Shown: piece after piece, positions 42,304-52,264 of the stretch
Layout: each line of letters opens with the position of its first letter
Position numbering within the stretch: the stretch's first letter is position 1
NCBI RefSeq assembly: GCF_007994225.1
Contig: NZ_VLLL01000010.1
Coordinates: 1-64,000 of the forward strand
Source of the DNA: Stackebrandtia albiflava
GTDB taxonomy: Bacteria > Actinomycetota > Actinomycetes > Mycobacteriales > Micromonosporaceae
Length of the DNA: 64,000 nucleotides
Direction: 5' to 3'
The notes under the pieces: model-generated
What the model was told of the DNA's origin: nothing
What the model saw: the letters and a program-made list of their open reading frames with translations, nothing else
Database searches by the model: none
Translations under genes and position numbers: made by a program

Positions 42304-42505
42304 CGTGAGCGGTCCGCCACTCGAAAGATCGCAGCCGCAAACGGAATCGTCGCGTTAGGTGGACGCCCGGTTTCGGATTGTGGAGGCAATAGCGTCATCG
42401 ACGGCACAACGCGTCAACCCGGATACCGAACGTCATTTCCGGGAACCGCCACAAACGTCACTGTGGGGAATCACCGACGCACCGTGCGGCCGTGGACGGC
42501 CGAGA

Positions 42506-44053
42506 TCAGTCGGCCGCCACGGCGCCGATGACCGCACGCGGATCGGCCGCACCGCCGCGCATCTCGTCGTCCGACACCTCGATCAGGTGGGCATGACCGA
42601 ACTGGCTCCCGGTCCGTTCGAGCCGGTGACCCAGATCCGCCAGGCCGTCCCACGCCTGCGGCGCACCCGTCTCCAGACAGGTCGGATTCGCGGTGGGCAT
42701 GGTCCAGGTGTCGAAGCCGTTCAGGTTGCCCAGCCGGAACCTCGGCGCGCCGATCGCCTCACCCGGGGTCTGGCCGTGCCGCAGCAACCGGGTCAACACC
42801 TGCAGCAGGATCTGCGGCTGCGTGTCGCCGCCCATCGTCCCCGCCACGGCCCGCAACGTGCCGTCGGGACGCGTGACGACCGCCGGCACCAGGGTGTGCG
42901 GCGGCCGCATTCCCGGCCGGTACTCGGCGGGGTGACCGGGAGACAGATGGAAACCGAGCCCCCGGTTGTGGAGACCGATCCCGGTCGACGGCTCGAAGAT
43001 CCCCGAACCGAAACCGGCCGCGTTCGACTGGATGAGGGACACCCCCATACCGGAGCCGTCGACCGCGCACAGATACGTGGTGTCACCGGGATCCGCCGGT
43101 GCCGACACCGTCCCGGCCCTCCCCGGGTCCACCCGCGCGGCACGCGCACCCACCTCACCCTCGGTGAGCAGCCCCGACACGTCGGCGCCGTCGAACAACC
43201 GGTCCGGCCGGTCGTACCCGGCCTGCCGGCTCGCCTCGATCAACAGGTGCGCCCACGCCGGGTCCGCCGGGTCGTCGGGCAACTCCAGGCGCTCGGCTAT
43301 CGCCATGCTCAGCAACAGCAGGTAACCCTGCGAGTTGGGCGGCGCCGTCCACACGTCGTGGCCGAACACCCGCACCGACAGCGGCGTCGTCCACTCGGCG
43401 TTGTCCCGCGCCAGATCCTCCGGCGTGAACAGTCCCGGTGCGATCCGCGACAGTCCCCGCCCGAAGTCACCCCCGTAGAAACCCGACCGCCCGTCCGAGG
43501 CCACCGCGCGCAGCGCCCGCGCCACCCCCGGGCGGCGCACCCGGGCACCCTGGTGACGCGCCGCCACCAGGTCCTCGGCGCCCACGACGCCCTCCAGGGC
43601 GACCGACGACTGCGCCAGCAGCGGTGAGGCGCCGAAACCGTCCTCGGCGTATCCGGCGGCGGGCGCCAACACCTCCTCCAACGGCAGCCTCCCGTACCGG
43701 GCGTGCAACGCCAGCCAGCCGTCCACGCAACCGGGCACCGTCACCGACGCGACGTCGCCCCGCAACGGCATGGTGGTGTGACCGGCGGCCCGCAGGGCGT
43801 CGGGATCGGCACCCGAACCGGCAGGCCCGGACGCGTTCAACGCCGCGAGCGGCCGCCCCGGCACGTGCACCAGCGCGAACAGGTCACCACCCATCCCACA
43901 CATGTGCGGTGCCGTCACGGCCAGTACGGCGTTGGTCGCGACGGCCGCGTCCACGGCCGAACCGCCCCGCCGCAGCATCGCCAGCCCGGTCGACGACGCC
44001 AGTTGATCGACCGAACACACCATTCCCGAAGTGCCGTAATACGTCGCAGTCAC
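42506..44053 (-). CDS. ggt: Gamma-glutamyltransferase family protein
   Basis: This 515-residue Ntn-hydrolase precursor has an N-terminal subunit containing LASSTGLAMLRRGGSAVDAAVATNAVLAV and MCGMGGDLFALVH. Autoprocessing is expected before a Thr at DTTYLCAVDGSGMGVSLIQSN (about residue 325). MGGDTQPQILLQV near the C-terminus matches the MGGxxQP pocket. No signal peptide is evident, so it appears cytoplasmic, unlike secreted GGTs. GTG 44053 is supported by a -10-like TAACGT 7 bases upstream (leaderless); the longer frame is rejected. Confidence 0.88.
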   Translation of the reverse strand: MTATYYGTSGMVCSVDQLASSTGLAMLRRGGSAVDAAVATNAVLAVTAPHMCGMGGDLFALVHVPGRPLAALNASGPAGSGADPDALRAAGHTTMPLRGDVASVTVPGCVDGWLALHARYGRLPLEEVLAPAAGYAEDGFGASPLLAQSSVALEGVVGAEDLVAARHQGARVRRPGVARALRAVASDGRSGFYGGDFGRGLSRIAPGLFTPEDLARDNAEWTTPLSVRVFGHDVWTAPPNSQGYLLLLSMAIAERLELPDDPADPAWAHLLIEASRQAGYDRPDRLFDGADVSGLLTEGEVGARAARVDPGRAGTVSAPADPGDTTYLCAVDGSGMGVSLIQSNAAGFGSGIFEPSTGIGLHNRGLGFHLSPGHPAEYRPGMRPPHTLVPAVVTRPDGTLRAVAGTMGGDTQPQILLQVLTRLLRHGQTPGEAIGAPRFRLGNLNGFDTWTMPTANPTCLETGAPQAWDGLADLGHRLERTGSQFGHAHLIEVSDDEMRGGAADPRAVIGAVAAD

Positions 44054-44210
44054 GCCACAGACGTTAGTTGCCGTTGCCGGGAGTCGGCGTCCGTGAAGAT
44101 CACGGTTGTAGAACGATGCGGAGGCGGTACGACCGCCCGTGTCCGGCCCGGCGCGAACCGTGTCCGATCCGTGGAACCGGGTCACGCTCCGGACGTTCTA
44201 CCGTTACCGC

Positions 44211-45014
44211 ATGACGCCGCCCCGCCTGATCGCGACCGACCTCGACGGCACCCTCATCCGCGACGACCACTCGCTGTCGGCCCGCACCGCCGACGCCCTG
44301 GAGGTGGTGCGCGCCGCCGGGATCGGGATCGTCGCCGTCACCGCCCGGCCGCCCCGGGTGTTCGAGGAGCTGTCCGCCCTGCCGCACCTGCTCGACGCCG
44401 CGATCTGCGTCAACGGCGCGATGGTCGTCGCGACCGGCACGGGCGGGGTGCTGCGCGCCTCGGCGATCCCGGTGCCCTCGGCGAGGAAGACGGCCGCCGA
44501 GCTGCGTGCCGCGATCCCCGACATCACCTTCGGTGTCGAGACCGGCCGGGAGGTGGTCGCCGAGGCCGTGTACCGCAGGGTAGACCGGGTCGCCGACCGG
44601 CGGGTCATCCTCCCCACCCTCGACGAGGTGTTCGCCCGGGCCGACCCGATCCTGAAGCTGCTGGCCCACTGTCCCGGCCGGCACGCCGACACCCTGTTGA
44701 CGGTGGCGCGCGGCATCGACGCACCGGGTGTGGAGTTCAGCCACTCCGGTGGCCGCGGGCTGCTCGAGATCAGCGCGGCCGGAGTCACCAAGGCCGAGGC
44801 GCTCGCGTGGTACTGCCGCTCCATCGGCGTGTCCGCCGCCGACGTCGTCGCCTTCGGGGACATGCCCAACGACGTCCCCATGCTGGTCTGGGCGGGAACG
44901 TCCTACGCGATGGGCGGTGCCCATCCCGAGGCGGTCGCGGCGGCCACCGGCCGCACCACCGGCAACGAGGACCACGGCGTCGCCCGGGTCCTGGAGAGGC
45001 TGCTCGCCCCATGA
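44211..45014 (+). CDS. HAD-superfamily Cof-type phosphatase
   Basis: This 267-residue protein has motif I ATDLDGTL (residues 8-15) with the nucleophile Asp, motif II VTAR, motif III Lys in GVTKAEAL and motif IV FGDMPNDVPML, with a C2B-type cap between motifs II and III. These enzymes dephosphorylate sugar phosphates, FMN or similar metabolites; the substrate is unknown. A -10 TACCGT lies 6 bases before the ATG (leaderless). It overlaps the next gene by 4 bases. Confidence 0.9.
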   Translation: MTPPRLIATDLDGTLIRDDHSLSARTADALEVVRAAGIGIVAVTARPPRVFEELSALPHLLDAAICVNGAMVVATGTGGVLRASAIPVPSARKTAAELRAAIPDITFGVETGREVVAEAVYRRVDRVADRRVILPTLDEVFARADPILKLLAHCPGRHADTLLTVARGIDAPGVEFSHSGGRGLLEISAAGVTKAEALAWYCRSIGVSAADVVAFGDMPNDVPMLVWAGTSYAMGGAHPEAVAAATGRTTGNEDHGVARVLERLLAP

Positions 45015-45508
45015 CCGACGTCGCGTGGATCCGGTGGTGGCATTCGCTGCCGGCCCCCGACCGGGAACACATCGACCGGCTGGTGACCGAGGGACGGATG
45101 ATCCACGCGATCACGGCGATCCGTTACGCGACGTCGCCGAAGACACCGCTGTCCGAGGCCGTGGACCTGCTCGACTGGCGGTACCGGCGCCTGGACGTGC
45201 GGGCACCGGCCGGCGGAAGTCGAGAGCTCACCGTCCTGGAGAGGCCGATCCGCGACCACCCCGGACGGTTGACCGGCGTCGAGGCCGAATGGGACGCCGA
45301 CACCACCGGTTGGTTCGTCACGCTCGTCGCCGTCATGGCCGACCCGGCGGACCGGCTGAGACTGACCGTGATCCGGGAGGGCGACGACCTGCGCCTCCTC
45401 GAATCCGAGGTCCCGCCGTGGCCGGAGCACGGCATCGCCGTCGATGTGGGGTCCCGGTTGGCGCACCGGTGGATCGTGCCGTTCCGGGCCCCACCACCGG
45501 GACCGTGA
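45011..45508 (+). CDS. Hypothetical protein coupled to the HAD phosphatase
   Basis: This 165-residue protein begins MTDVAWIRWWHSLPAPDREHIDRLV and contains MIHAITAIRYATSPKTPLSEAVDLLDWRY. No recognised family. It looks soluble, with an N-terminal helical part and a C-terminal beta-rich part. The ATGA overlap with the HAD gene suggests joint regulation. It converges on the phosphotransferase gene 9 bases away. Confidence 0.75.
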   Translation: MTDVAWIRWWHSLPAPDREHIDRLVTEGRMIHAITAIRYATSPKTPLSEAVDLLDWRYRRLDVRAPAGGSRELTVLERPIRDHPGRLTGVEAEWDADTTGWFVTLVAVMADPADRLRLTVIREGDDLRLLESEVPPWPEHGIAVDVGSRLAHRWIVPFRAPPPGP

Positions 45509-45517
45509 GGCCGCGGT

Positions 45518-46240
45518 TCAGTCCAGCTCCGCCAGCCAGTCCCGCAGCCGCCGCGACTCCGCCGCGGTCACATACGGATTCGCGAGCCGTTCCCGGATCG
45601 CCACCCGCAACACCGGTTCCGGGTCGTGGTCGGTGGCCGCCAGGAACCCCTCGATCAACGGTGCACGTGCCGCGTCGATCAACGCCGGGTCCACCTCCGG
45701 TGGAGCCGCCACCCGTAGCAGTACCACGGTGTCGGCGACGTCCAGGGCCGGGTCACCGGCGGTCGCGTTGCTCCAGTCGAACACGACCGGTCCGCGGTCG
45801 GTCAGCATGACGTTGCCCGGGTGGAGGTCCAGGTGCAGTACGGCCCCCTCGCCCAGCCACTCCGGAGCCGGAACCGCGTGCAGCCGGTTGTGCAACGCGG
45901 CCAGTGCCGCACCGTGACCGGCGGGGTCGCCGCCGGCCAGCATGGCCGCCATCATCGGTTCACCGGTCAACCGTTCCATGATCAGGTCCCCGTCGGAGAC
46001 GCCGAAGACCTCCGGCACCGGATAACCCGCCTCGCGCAGGTACCGCATGATCCGCACCTCCGAATCCGGTACCGGCCGGTCACGGTACCGACGGAGCACC
46101 CGGGTCTCGTCCAGGGCATACACGTCGGCGTCGCGGCCGCGACCGAGAAGCGTTGTGCGGTCGTGGCCTGGAAGCGACGTGCGGTCGGGAAGCTCGGCGC
46201 CCGCGCGACCGGATTCTCCCGTGCCCTCGACGTGCGTCAT
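45518..46240 (-). CDS. Aminoglycoside-phosphotransferase-like kinase
   Basis: This 240-residue protein has a kinase fold: LLGRGRDADVYALDETRVLRRYR (nucleotide loop), catalytic HLDLHPGNVMLTD (about 157-169) and metal-binding VVFDWSNATAGDPALDVADT. Such small APH-fold proteins phosphorylate diverse small molecules and substrate specificity cannot be predicted; antibiotic resistance should not be assumed. The start at 46240 overlaps the GNAT stop (ATGA), so it is translated from the same message. Confidence 0.88.
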   Translation of the reverse strand: MTHVEGTGESGRAGAELPDRTSLPGHDRTTLLGRGRDADVYALDETRVLRRYRDRPVPDSEVRIMRYLREAGYPVPEVFGVSDGDLIMERLTGEPMMAAMLAGGDPAGHGAALAALHNRLHAVPAPEWLGEGAVLHLDLHPGNVMLTDRGPVVFDWSNATAGDPALDVADTVVLLRVAAPPEVDPALIDAARAPLIEGFLAATDHDPEPVLRVAIRERLANPYVTAAESRRLRDWLAELD

Positions 46241-46725
46241 CGCCGTGCCGTCCCGGTGGTGAGCCGCATGCGCATCGACGGGTCCGTGGTCCGGGTGAAG
46301 CCCAGCGCGGTGTACATCGGTTCGGCCTCCGCCGACGCCCGCAGGTCGAGCCGGTCCACGCCTCTCCCCGCGAACCAGTCCATGAGCGCCAGCATGCAGG
46401 CCCGCGCGTGGCCTCGGCGGCGGTACGGCACGTCGGTGCAGACGTTCGACACGTAGCCCACCAGCCCGGAAGGGTTGCCGGGAGCCGGAAGCCGCTGCTG
46501 GATCGTCCCGGTGGCGCAGGCGGCCAGGGCGGCGTCGCCGGCGTCGACGACGAACACCATGATCCGCGGTTCCGGCTCGGCCAGTTCTCTGCGCAGCATC
46601 CGTGCCGCCGCGTCCCGCCACTCCTGCTCGGCGATCCCGTCGGATCCCATCGAGTGGTGCATCAACGCCCGCAACCGGACGATCTCGCCGGCGTCGTCCG
46701 GCGACGCGGCACGTACCTGTGTCAT
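46237..46725 (-). CDS. GNAT-family N-acetyltransferase
   Basis: This 162-residue protein has the GNAT core: MTQVRAASPDDAGEIVRL, then VGYVSNVCTDVPYRRRGHARACMLALMDWF with the acetyl-CoA loop (R-R-R-G-H-A), and LDLRASAEAEPMYTALGFTRT. Substrate unknown. A -10 box TAGACT lies 7 bases before the ATG, consistent with a leaderless mRNA that continues into the kinase gene. Confidence 0.9.
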   Translation of the reverse strand: MTQVRAASPDDAGEIVRLRALMHHSMGSDGIAEQEWRDAAARMLRRELAEPEPRIMVFVVDAGDAALAACATGTIQQRLPAPGNPSGLVGYVSNVCTDVPYRRRGHARACMLALMDWFAGRGVDRLDLRASAEAEPMYTALGFTRTTDPSMRMRLTTGTARR

Positions 46726-46888
46726 GCCGAAGAGTCTACGGCCGCCGCCACGGCACCCCTCGTCCCTTGTGGTCGACGCCGGATGCACGAGAACGTGGAT
46801 CTCGTCGTCACCTCGCCGACGTGTGAGCCCCGGACCGACTTCACCGGTGTGGGGCCGCGCTCTCGACCCGCGCACCTATGGTGGTGCG

Positions 46889-48937
46889 GTGGCCAGAAGC
46901 GTCTACATCGCGGCACTGGATGTCGCCAGCGGTAAGTCCCTGATCGCGTTGGGCGTCACCGAACTGTTGACCCGGCAGACCGGCACGGTCGGGGTGTTCC
47001 GTCCGGTGGTGCGCGACCGTGACCGCCCCGACCGGCTCCTCGGGCTGCTGCGGGAACGCTTCAGCCTCGCCGGAGAACCCGGCGACGGTGTCGGCGTCGA
47101 CTACGCCCGGCTGCGCGCCGACCCCGACGCCGCGCTCGCCGAGATCGTCGACCGGTACCACGCCCTGGCGGACCGTTGCGACGCCGTCCTCGTCGTCGGC
47201 ACCGACTACACCGACGTCGCCTCACCCACCGAGTTCGAGTACAACCTGAAGATCGCCGCGAACCTCGCCGCGCCGGTCCTACTGGTGGTCACCGGAACCG
47301 GCCGCAACCCCGCCGCGATCGCGGCGGCGGCCCGGCTGGGGCGCGCGGAGGCGGCGGCCGCCCACACGACCGTGTGCGGCGTCATCGTCAACCGGGTCGC
47401 GCCCGCCGACGTCGCGGCCGTCAGGAAGGCCGACCCGGACCTGTGGGCGTTGCCGGAGACACCCGCGCTCACCGCACCGACCGTCGGCGAGTTCGCCGCC
47501 GAGATCGGTGCGGAACTCCTGCTGGGCGACCCGGAACTGTTGGGGCGGACCGCCACCGGCCTGCTCGTCGCCGCCATGACCCTCCCCAACATGCTCGACC
47601 ACCTGATGCCCGGCGCCGTCGTCATCACCCCCGGCGACCGCGCCGAACTGCTGCTGGGAATCCTCGCGTCGCACCACAGCGCCACCGGAGCGGTCAGCAC
47701 CGGCGTCGTACTGACCGGCGGGCTGCGACCTCCCGCGCAGGTGACCCGCCTGATCGCCGACAGCACGCTCCCCGTCCTGTCCACCGACCTGGACACCTTC
47801 GAGACCGCGGCCCGGCTGTCCGACGTCCGGGGACGCATCACCGCGTCCTCGCCCGCCAAGGTCGCCACCGCACTCGGCCTGTTCGCCGACAACGTCGACA
47901 CCGACGTCCTCGCCGAACGGATGCGGCTGGCGAGGTCGGCGGCGGTGACCCCGTTGATGTTCGAACACGGACTCATGGAACGCGCTCGCGCCCACCGCCG
48001 CCGGATCGTCCTCCCCGAAGGCACCGAACCCCGGATCCTGCGGGCCGCCGACACGATCCTGCGGCGCGGCGTCGCCGACCTCACGCTGCTCGGCGACCCC
48101 GACGAGATCCGCGCCGCCGCCGCGGTCCTGGGAGCCGACGTCTCGGCGGCCGACCTGCTCGACCCGGCCGAGCCCACGTTGCGGCGACGCTTCGCCGACG
48201 AGTACCACCGGTTGCGCGCCCACAGGGGAGTGAGCCCGGAACAGGCGTACGACACCGTCGTCGACGTGTCCTACTTCGGAACCATGATGGTCCACGAGGG
48301 ACTGGCCGACGGCATGGTGTCGGGCGCCGCGCACACCACCGCGCACACCATCCGGCCCTCCTTCGAGATCATCAAGACCGTCCCCGGCACCGACGTCGTG
48401 TCCAGCGTCTTCTTCATGTGCCTCGCCGAACGGGTCCTGGTGTACGGCGACTGCGCCGTCATCCCCGAACCCACCGCCGCGCAACTGGCCGACATCGCGG
48501 TGTCCTCCGCCGCGTCGGCGGCGGCGTTCGGGGTCGAGCCCCGCATCGCGATGCTGTCCTACTCCACCGGCGACTCCGGCGCGGGCGCGGACGTCGAACG
48601 GGTCAGGGAGGCCACCGCCCTCGTCGCCGCCAGACGGCCCGACCTGCCCGTGGAGGGACCGATCCAGTACGACGCCGCCATCGACGCCGAGGTGGCGTCC
48701 GCGAAGCTGCCGCACAGCGCCGTCGCGGGCCGCGCCACCGTGTTCGTCGTGCCCGACCTCAACACCGGAAACAACCTGTACAAGGCGGTGCAGCGCACCG
48801 CTGGCGCGGTCGCGGTCGGACCGGTCCTGCAGGGACTGCGCAAACCGGTCAACGACCTCTCACGGGGCGCGACCGTGCACGACATCGTCAACACGGTGGC
48901 GCTGACCGCCGTACAGGCACAGGAGGCCGCCGAATGA
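46889..48937 (+). CDS. pta: Phosphate acetyltransferase, long form with N-terminal DRTGG-type domains
   Basis: This 682-residue enzyme interconverts acetyl-CoA and acetyl phosphate. The N-terminal 360 residues comprise a BioD-like P-loop domain (YIAALDVASGKSLIALGV) and a DRTGG domain (MPGAVVITPGDRAELLLGIL). The C-terminal catalytic domain carries RRIVLPEGTEPRILRAAD, DGMVSGAAHTTAHTIRPSFEIIKT and LNTGNNLYKAVQRTAGAVAVGP. GTG 46889 has TATGGT 6 bases upstream (leaderless). Its stop overlaps the ackA start. The pair forms the acetate overflow/assimilation pathway. Confidence 0.96.
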   Translation: MARSVYIAALDVASGKSLIALGVTELLTRQTGTVGVFRPVVRDRDRPDRLLGLLRERFSLAGEPGDGVGVDYARLRADPDAALAEIVDRYHALADRCDAVLVVGTDYTDVASPTEFEYNLKIAANLAAPVLLVVTGTGRNPAAIAAAARLGRAEAAAAHTTVCGVIVNRVAPADVAAVRKADPDLWALPETPALTAPTVGEFAAEIGAELLLGDPELLGRTATGLLVAAMTLPNMLDHLMPGAVVITPGDRAELLLGILASHHSATGAVSTGVVLTGGLRPPAQVTRLIADSTLPVLSTDLDTFETAARLSDVRGRITASSPAKVATALGLFADNVDTDVLAERMRLARSAAVTPLMFEHGLMERARAHRRRIVLPEGTEPRILRAADTILRRGVADLTLLGDPDEIRAAAAVLGADVSAADLLDPAEPTLRRRFADEYHRLRAHRGVSPEQAYDTVVDVSYFGTMMVHEGLADGMVSGAAHTTAHTIRPSFEIIKTVPGTDVVSSVFFMCLAERVLVYGDCAVIPEPTAAQLADIAVSSAASAAAFGVEPRIAMLSYSTGDSGAGADVERVREATALVAARRPDLPVEGPIQYDAAIDAEVASAKLPHSAVAGRATVFVVPDLNTGNNLYKAVQRTAGAVAVGPVLQGLRKPVNDLSRGATVHDIVNTVALTAVQAQEAAE

Positions 48938-50151
48938 ACCGTCGCGTGCTCGTGCTCAACTCCGGATCCTCGTCGGTGAAGTACCGGCTCCTGGACCCCG
49001 CCGACGGCGGCATCGTCGCCGGCGGAATCGCCGAGGGCATCGGTGAGCCCACCGGACGCCTCACCCACCAACACGGCGGCACCGAGGCCGTCGACGACGA
49101 CCCGATCCCCGACCACGAACAGGCACTGCGGCGCGTACTCACCGCGTTCCGGGACCACGGACCGGACCTGGAGTCCGTGCCGCCCGCCGCCGTCGGCCAC
49201 CGGGTCGTCCACGGCGGCCGGCGATTCAGCGACCCCACCGTCGTCACCGACGAGGTGTGCGCCGCCATCGACCGGCTCACCCCGCTGGCGCCACTGCACA
49301 ACCCCGCCAACCTCACCGGCATCGAGGTGGCGCGCAAACTCTTCCCCGACGTGCCGCACGTGGCCGTGTTCGACACCGCGTTCCACGCCACGATCCCCGC
49401 CGCCGCTCACACCTACGCCGTGCCACCGGAGTGGCGTGACCGGCACGGCGTCCGCCGGTACGGCTTCCACGGCACCTCCTACTCCCACGTCGCGCGTGCC
49501 GCCGCGGCCGAACTGGGCGCCGAGGTCACCGACGTCAACCTCATCGTGCTGCACCTGGGCAACGGCGCCAGCGCGTGCGCGATACGCGGCGGCGTCTCGG
49601 TGGACACCTCGATGGGCCTGACACCGTTGGAGGGCCTGGTGATGGGCACCCGCAGCGGCGACCTCGACCCGGCGGTCATGATGCACATGCACCGCGCCGC
49701 CGGAATGTCGGCGGTCGAACTCGACCACGCCCTGAACCACGAGTCCGGCCTGCGGGGCCTGGCCGGCGACAACGACATGCGGCGGCTGCGGGCGCGCGCC
49801 GATCGGGGCGACCGGGCCGCCCGGCTGGCCCGCGACGTCTACTGCCACCGGATCCGCAAGTACGTGGGGGCCTACCTGGCGGTGCTGGGACACGTCGACG
49901 CGATCGTGTTCACCGGCGGGGTGGGGGAGAACGACGACGGGATCCGGGCGGGCGGCCTCGCCGGGCTGCACCACCTCGGAATCGCACTCGACGCCGAACG
50001 CAACGCCCGGGGCGAGACCCGGGTCTCGACCGTCGCCTCACCGGTGGCGGTGCTGGTCGTGCCCACCGACGAGGAGCTGGAGATCGCCCGGCAGTCACTC
50101 GCGGTCCTCGACGCCCGGAACCGACCCGGCGACGCCGCGCCACCGGAGTGA
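48934..50151 (+). CDS. ackA: Acetate kinase
   Basis: This 405-residue enzyme converts acetyl phosphate and ADP to acetate and ATP. Signatures are VLVLNSGSSSVKYRLL at the start, AVFDTAFHATIP, YGFHGTSYSHVA, HLGNGASACAIRGG and the C-terminal FTGGVGENDDGIR. The usual FHGTSH motif has Tyr instead of the second His, while the FHGTS His needed for transition-state stabilisation is kept. AGGAGG is 7 bases before the ATG, which overlaps the pta stop. Confidence 0.96.
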   Translation: MNRRVLVLNSGSSSVKYRLLDPADGGIVAGGIAEGIGEPTGRLTHQHGGTEAVDDDPIPDHEQALRRVLTAFRDHGPDLESVPPAAVGHRVVHGGRRFSDPTVVTDEVCAAIDRLTPLAPLHNPANLTGIEVARKLFPDVPHVAVFDTAFHATIPAAAHTYAVPPEWRDRHGVRRYGFHGTSYSHVARAAAAELGAEVTDVNLIVLHLGNGASACAIRGGVSVDTSMGLTPLEGLVMGTRSGDLDPAVMMHMHRAAGMSAVELDHALNHESGLRGLAGDNDMRRLRARADRGDRAARLARDVYCHRIRKYVGAYLAVLGHVDAIVFTGGVGENDDGIRAGGLAGLHHLGIALDAERNARGETRVSTVASPVAVLVVPTDEELEIARQSLAVLDARNRPGDAAPPE

Positions 50152-50155
50152 ACCC

Positions 50156-50175
50156 GCCGCGGGCCGGCCCGCGGC
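50156..50175 (+). terminator. GC-palindrome after ackA
   Basis: A perfect 20-bp palindrome starts 4 bases after the ackA stop; it would fold with a 4-base loop. No T-run. The rest of the 50176-50470 gap shows no gene, only a -10-like TATGTT (50457-50462) 8 bases before the next ATG. Confidence 0.5.
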
Positions 50176-50470
50176 CGGCGAGGTGAGGGCTTTCCCACAA
50201 CCGGGCACCGGTATCCCGACGCTCACACGCGCCGGCGGCGAGCCGTTCCCACCGCCACGGCGGACACGGCCCCGTCGCGCCGTCGCACACCCGGCGACGG
50301 CGACATGCGTTGGCGTCCCGCCGGATCGGGCCGACGCGCCGGGCACCGGCCCGGGTCCACGGCACGGCATCCGGTGACGGCCGAGCCGCCTCCGCGGGCG
50401 TCAACCGGATTTCCCGGGGCGGTCGCCGACGGGCGGACGCCCGCCGTTCCAGCGGCTATGTTCGGTTGTC

Positions 50471-51268
50471 ATGAACGTGACGATCACCCGGCTGTCGCAG
50501 TCCCCGGACCTGGCGACCCCGATGTGGCAGATGCCCGACACCTGGCCCGCCTTCGTCGCGGAGGACCTGGTCGGCTGGTCGTACTTCACGAGGATCCCCA
50601 CCACCTTCGCGGACTTCGTGCTGGTCGCCACCGACGACACCGACGGCGAGGTGGTGGCGCGCGCGTTCAGCGTCCCCTTCGCGCTGCACGTCCCGGGCAG
50701 GCAGACCCTCCCCAGCGGTGGTTGGGGCCGGGTCATCCAGTGGGCGTTCTCCGACGCACTCCGCGGCCGCGACACCGACACCGTCAGCGCCATCGAGATC
50801 ACGGTGCGACCGGACCGGCAGGGCCGCGGGCTCGCCGGCCGCATGCTCGCCGCGATGCGCGACAACGCCACCGACCTCGGGTACACCGAACTCGTGGCGC
50901 CGCTGCGGCCCACCCTCAAACACCTCGAACCGCACGTCCCGATGCCCGAGTACGCCTACCGGGCCGACGACGAGGGCATCCCCTTCGACCCGTGGATCCG
51001 CACCCACCTGCGCGCGGGCGCGGTCATCGACTCGGTGGCGACGCACTCGATGGTCGTGGCGGGTTCCCTCGCCCAGTGGCGGGAGTGGACCGGGCAGCCG
51101 TTCGACACCGACGGACCGCAGGTCGTCCCGCAGGCGCTCAGCCCGGTGAGGTGCGACCTCGCCGAAGGGTACGCCGTGTACGTCGAACCGAACGTGTGGG
51201 TCCGGCACGCCCTCACCTCCACGGGGGACGTCCCGGAGGCGCCCGACGGCACACCGCCCGCCGCCTGA
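50471..51268 (+). CDS. GNAT-family acetyltransferase
   Basis: This 265-residue protein contains ISAIEITVRPDRQGRGLAGRMLAAMRDNATDLGYTELVAPLRP in spirit: the stretch TVRPDRQGRGLAGRML (about residues 113-128) is the acetyl-CoA pyrophosphate loop. The flanking domains are longer than in minimal GNATs. Substrate unknown. The gene ends 4 bases from the convergent CitE-like gene. Confidence 0.82.
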   Translation: MNVTITRLSQSPDLATPMWQMPDTWPAFVAEDLVGWSYFTRIPTTFADFVLVATDDTDGEVVARAFSVPFALHVPGRQTLPSGGWGRVIQWAFSDALRGRDTDTVSAIEITVRPDRQGRGLAGRMLAAMRDNATDLGYTELVAPLRPTLKHLEPHVPMPEYAYRADDEGIPFDPWIRTHLRAGAVIDSVATHSMVVAGSLAQWREWTGQPFDTDGPQVVPQALSPVRCDLAEGYAVYVEPNVWVRHALTSTGDVPEAPDGTPPAA

Positions 51269-51272
51269 CCGG

Positions 51273-52232
51273 TCACCGCGGCGGCGTGAACACCGAACGC
51301 CGCCGCAACCCCGCCCGCCGGCCCTTGGCCGCCACCACCAGCGCCATCTTGCGGGACGCCTCGTCGATCATCTCGTCGCCCAGCATCACCGCTCCGCGTC
51401 GGCCGCCGGCGTCGGAGGTGTGCCACTCGTAGGCGTCCAGGATGAGTTCCGCGTGGTCGTAGTCGTCCTGGCCCGGGGAGTAGACCTCGTTGGCGGCGTC
51501 GACCTGTGCCGGATGCAGCACCCACTTGCCGTCGAAACCCAGCGCCGCCGAGCGGGCCGCCGACTCCCGGAACCCCTCGACGTCACGGACCTGCAGGAAC
51601 GGCCCGTCGATCGCCTGGACGTCGTTGGCGCGGGCCGCCGTCAGGATCCGCATCAGCACGTAGTGGAATGCGTCGGCCGAGTAACCGGGCGGCTGCTGTC
51701 CCACCGCGAGCGACTTCATGTTGATCGACGCCATGAAGTCCGCCGGTCCGAACACCAGTGCCTCCAGCCGGGGTGACGCCGCCGCGATCTCGTCCACCCT
51801 GGACAGGCCCGCGGCGTCCTCGATCTGCGCCTCGATGCCGATGCGGCCCACCGGCAGCCCGACCGCCTGTTCGATCTGGGTGAGCAGCACGTCGAGCCAC
51901 CGCACGTGCCCGGCGTCGCGCACCTTCGGCAGTAGCAGGCAGTCGAGGTTCGCGCCCGCGCCCTCCACGACGGTGACGACGTCCCGGTAAGTCCACTGTG
52001 TGGTGACGTCGTTGACCCGTACCGCACGCACCCCCGCCCGCCAGCCGCCTCCGTTGAGGGCCTCGACGATCCGCGACCGGGCCGCCTCCTTCTCCAACGG
52101 CGCGCAGGCGTCCTCCAGGTCCAGGAACACCTCGTCCACCGGAAGACCCCGCGCCTTCTCGATGAACCGGGCACTGGAACCCGGCACCGCCAGGCACGAA
52201 CGCCTCGACCGCCACCGGTCCACCGTCGACAT
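51273..52232 (-). CDS. HpcH/HpaI-type aldolase, CitE/malyl-CoA lyase-like
   Basis: This 319-residue TIM-barrel lyase has RSCLAVPGSSARFIEKARGLPVDEVFLDLEDACAP with the metal-ligand acidic pair, IGIEAQIEDAAGL with a conserved Glu, and FDGKWVLHPAQVDAANEVYSP near the C-terminus. It resembles the L-malyl-CoA or beta-methylmalyl-CoA lyase and CitE-like groups. No citrate lyase alpha/gamma genes are nearby, so it is not part of citrate lyase. ATG 52232 has GAGGAG 5 bases upstream. A TetR regulator lies directly upstream on the same strand. Confidence 0.88.
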   Translation of the reverse strand: MSTVDRWRSRRSCLAVPGSSARFIEKARGLPVDEVFLDLEDACAPLEKEAARSRIVEALNGGGWRAGVRAVRVNDVTTQWTYRDVVTVVEGAGANLDCLLLPKVRDAGHVRWLDVLLTQIEQAVGLPVGRIGIEAQIEDAAGLSRVDEIAAASPRLEALVFGPADFMASINMKSLAVGQQPPGYSADAFHYVLMRILTAARANDVQAIDGPFLQVRDVEGFRESAARSAALGFDGKWVLHPAQVDAANEVYSPGQDDYDHAELILDAYEWHTSDAGGRRGAVMLGDEMIDEASRKMALVVAAKGRRAGLRRRSVFTPPR

Positions 52233-52264
52233 ACTCACTCCTCACCCCGGCCGTGTCACGGAAC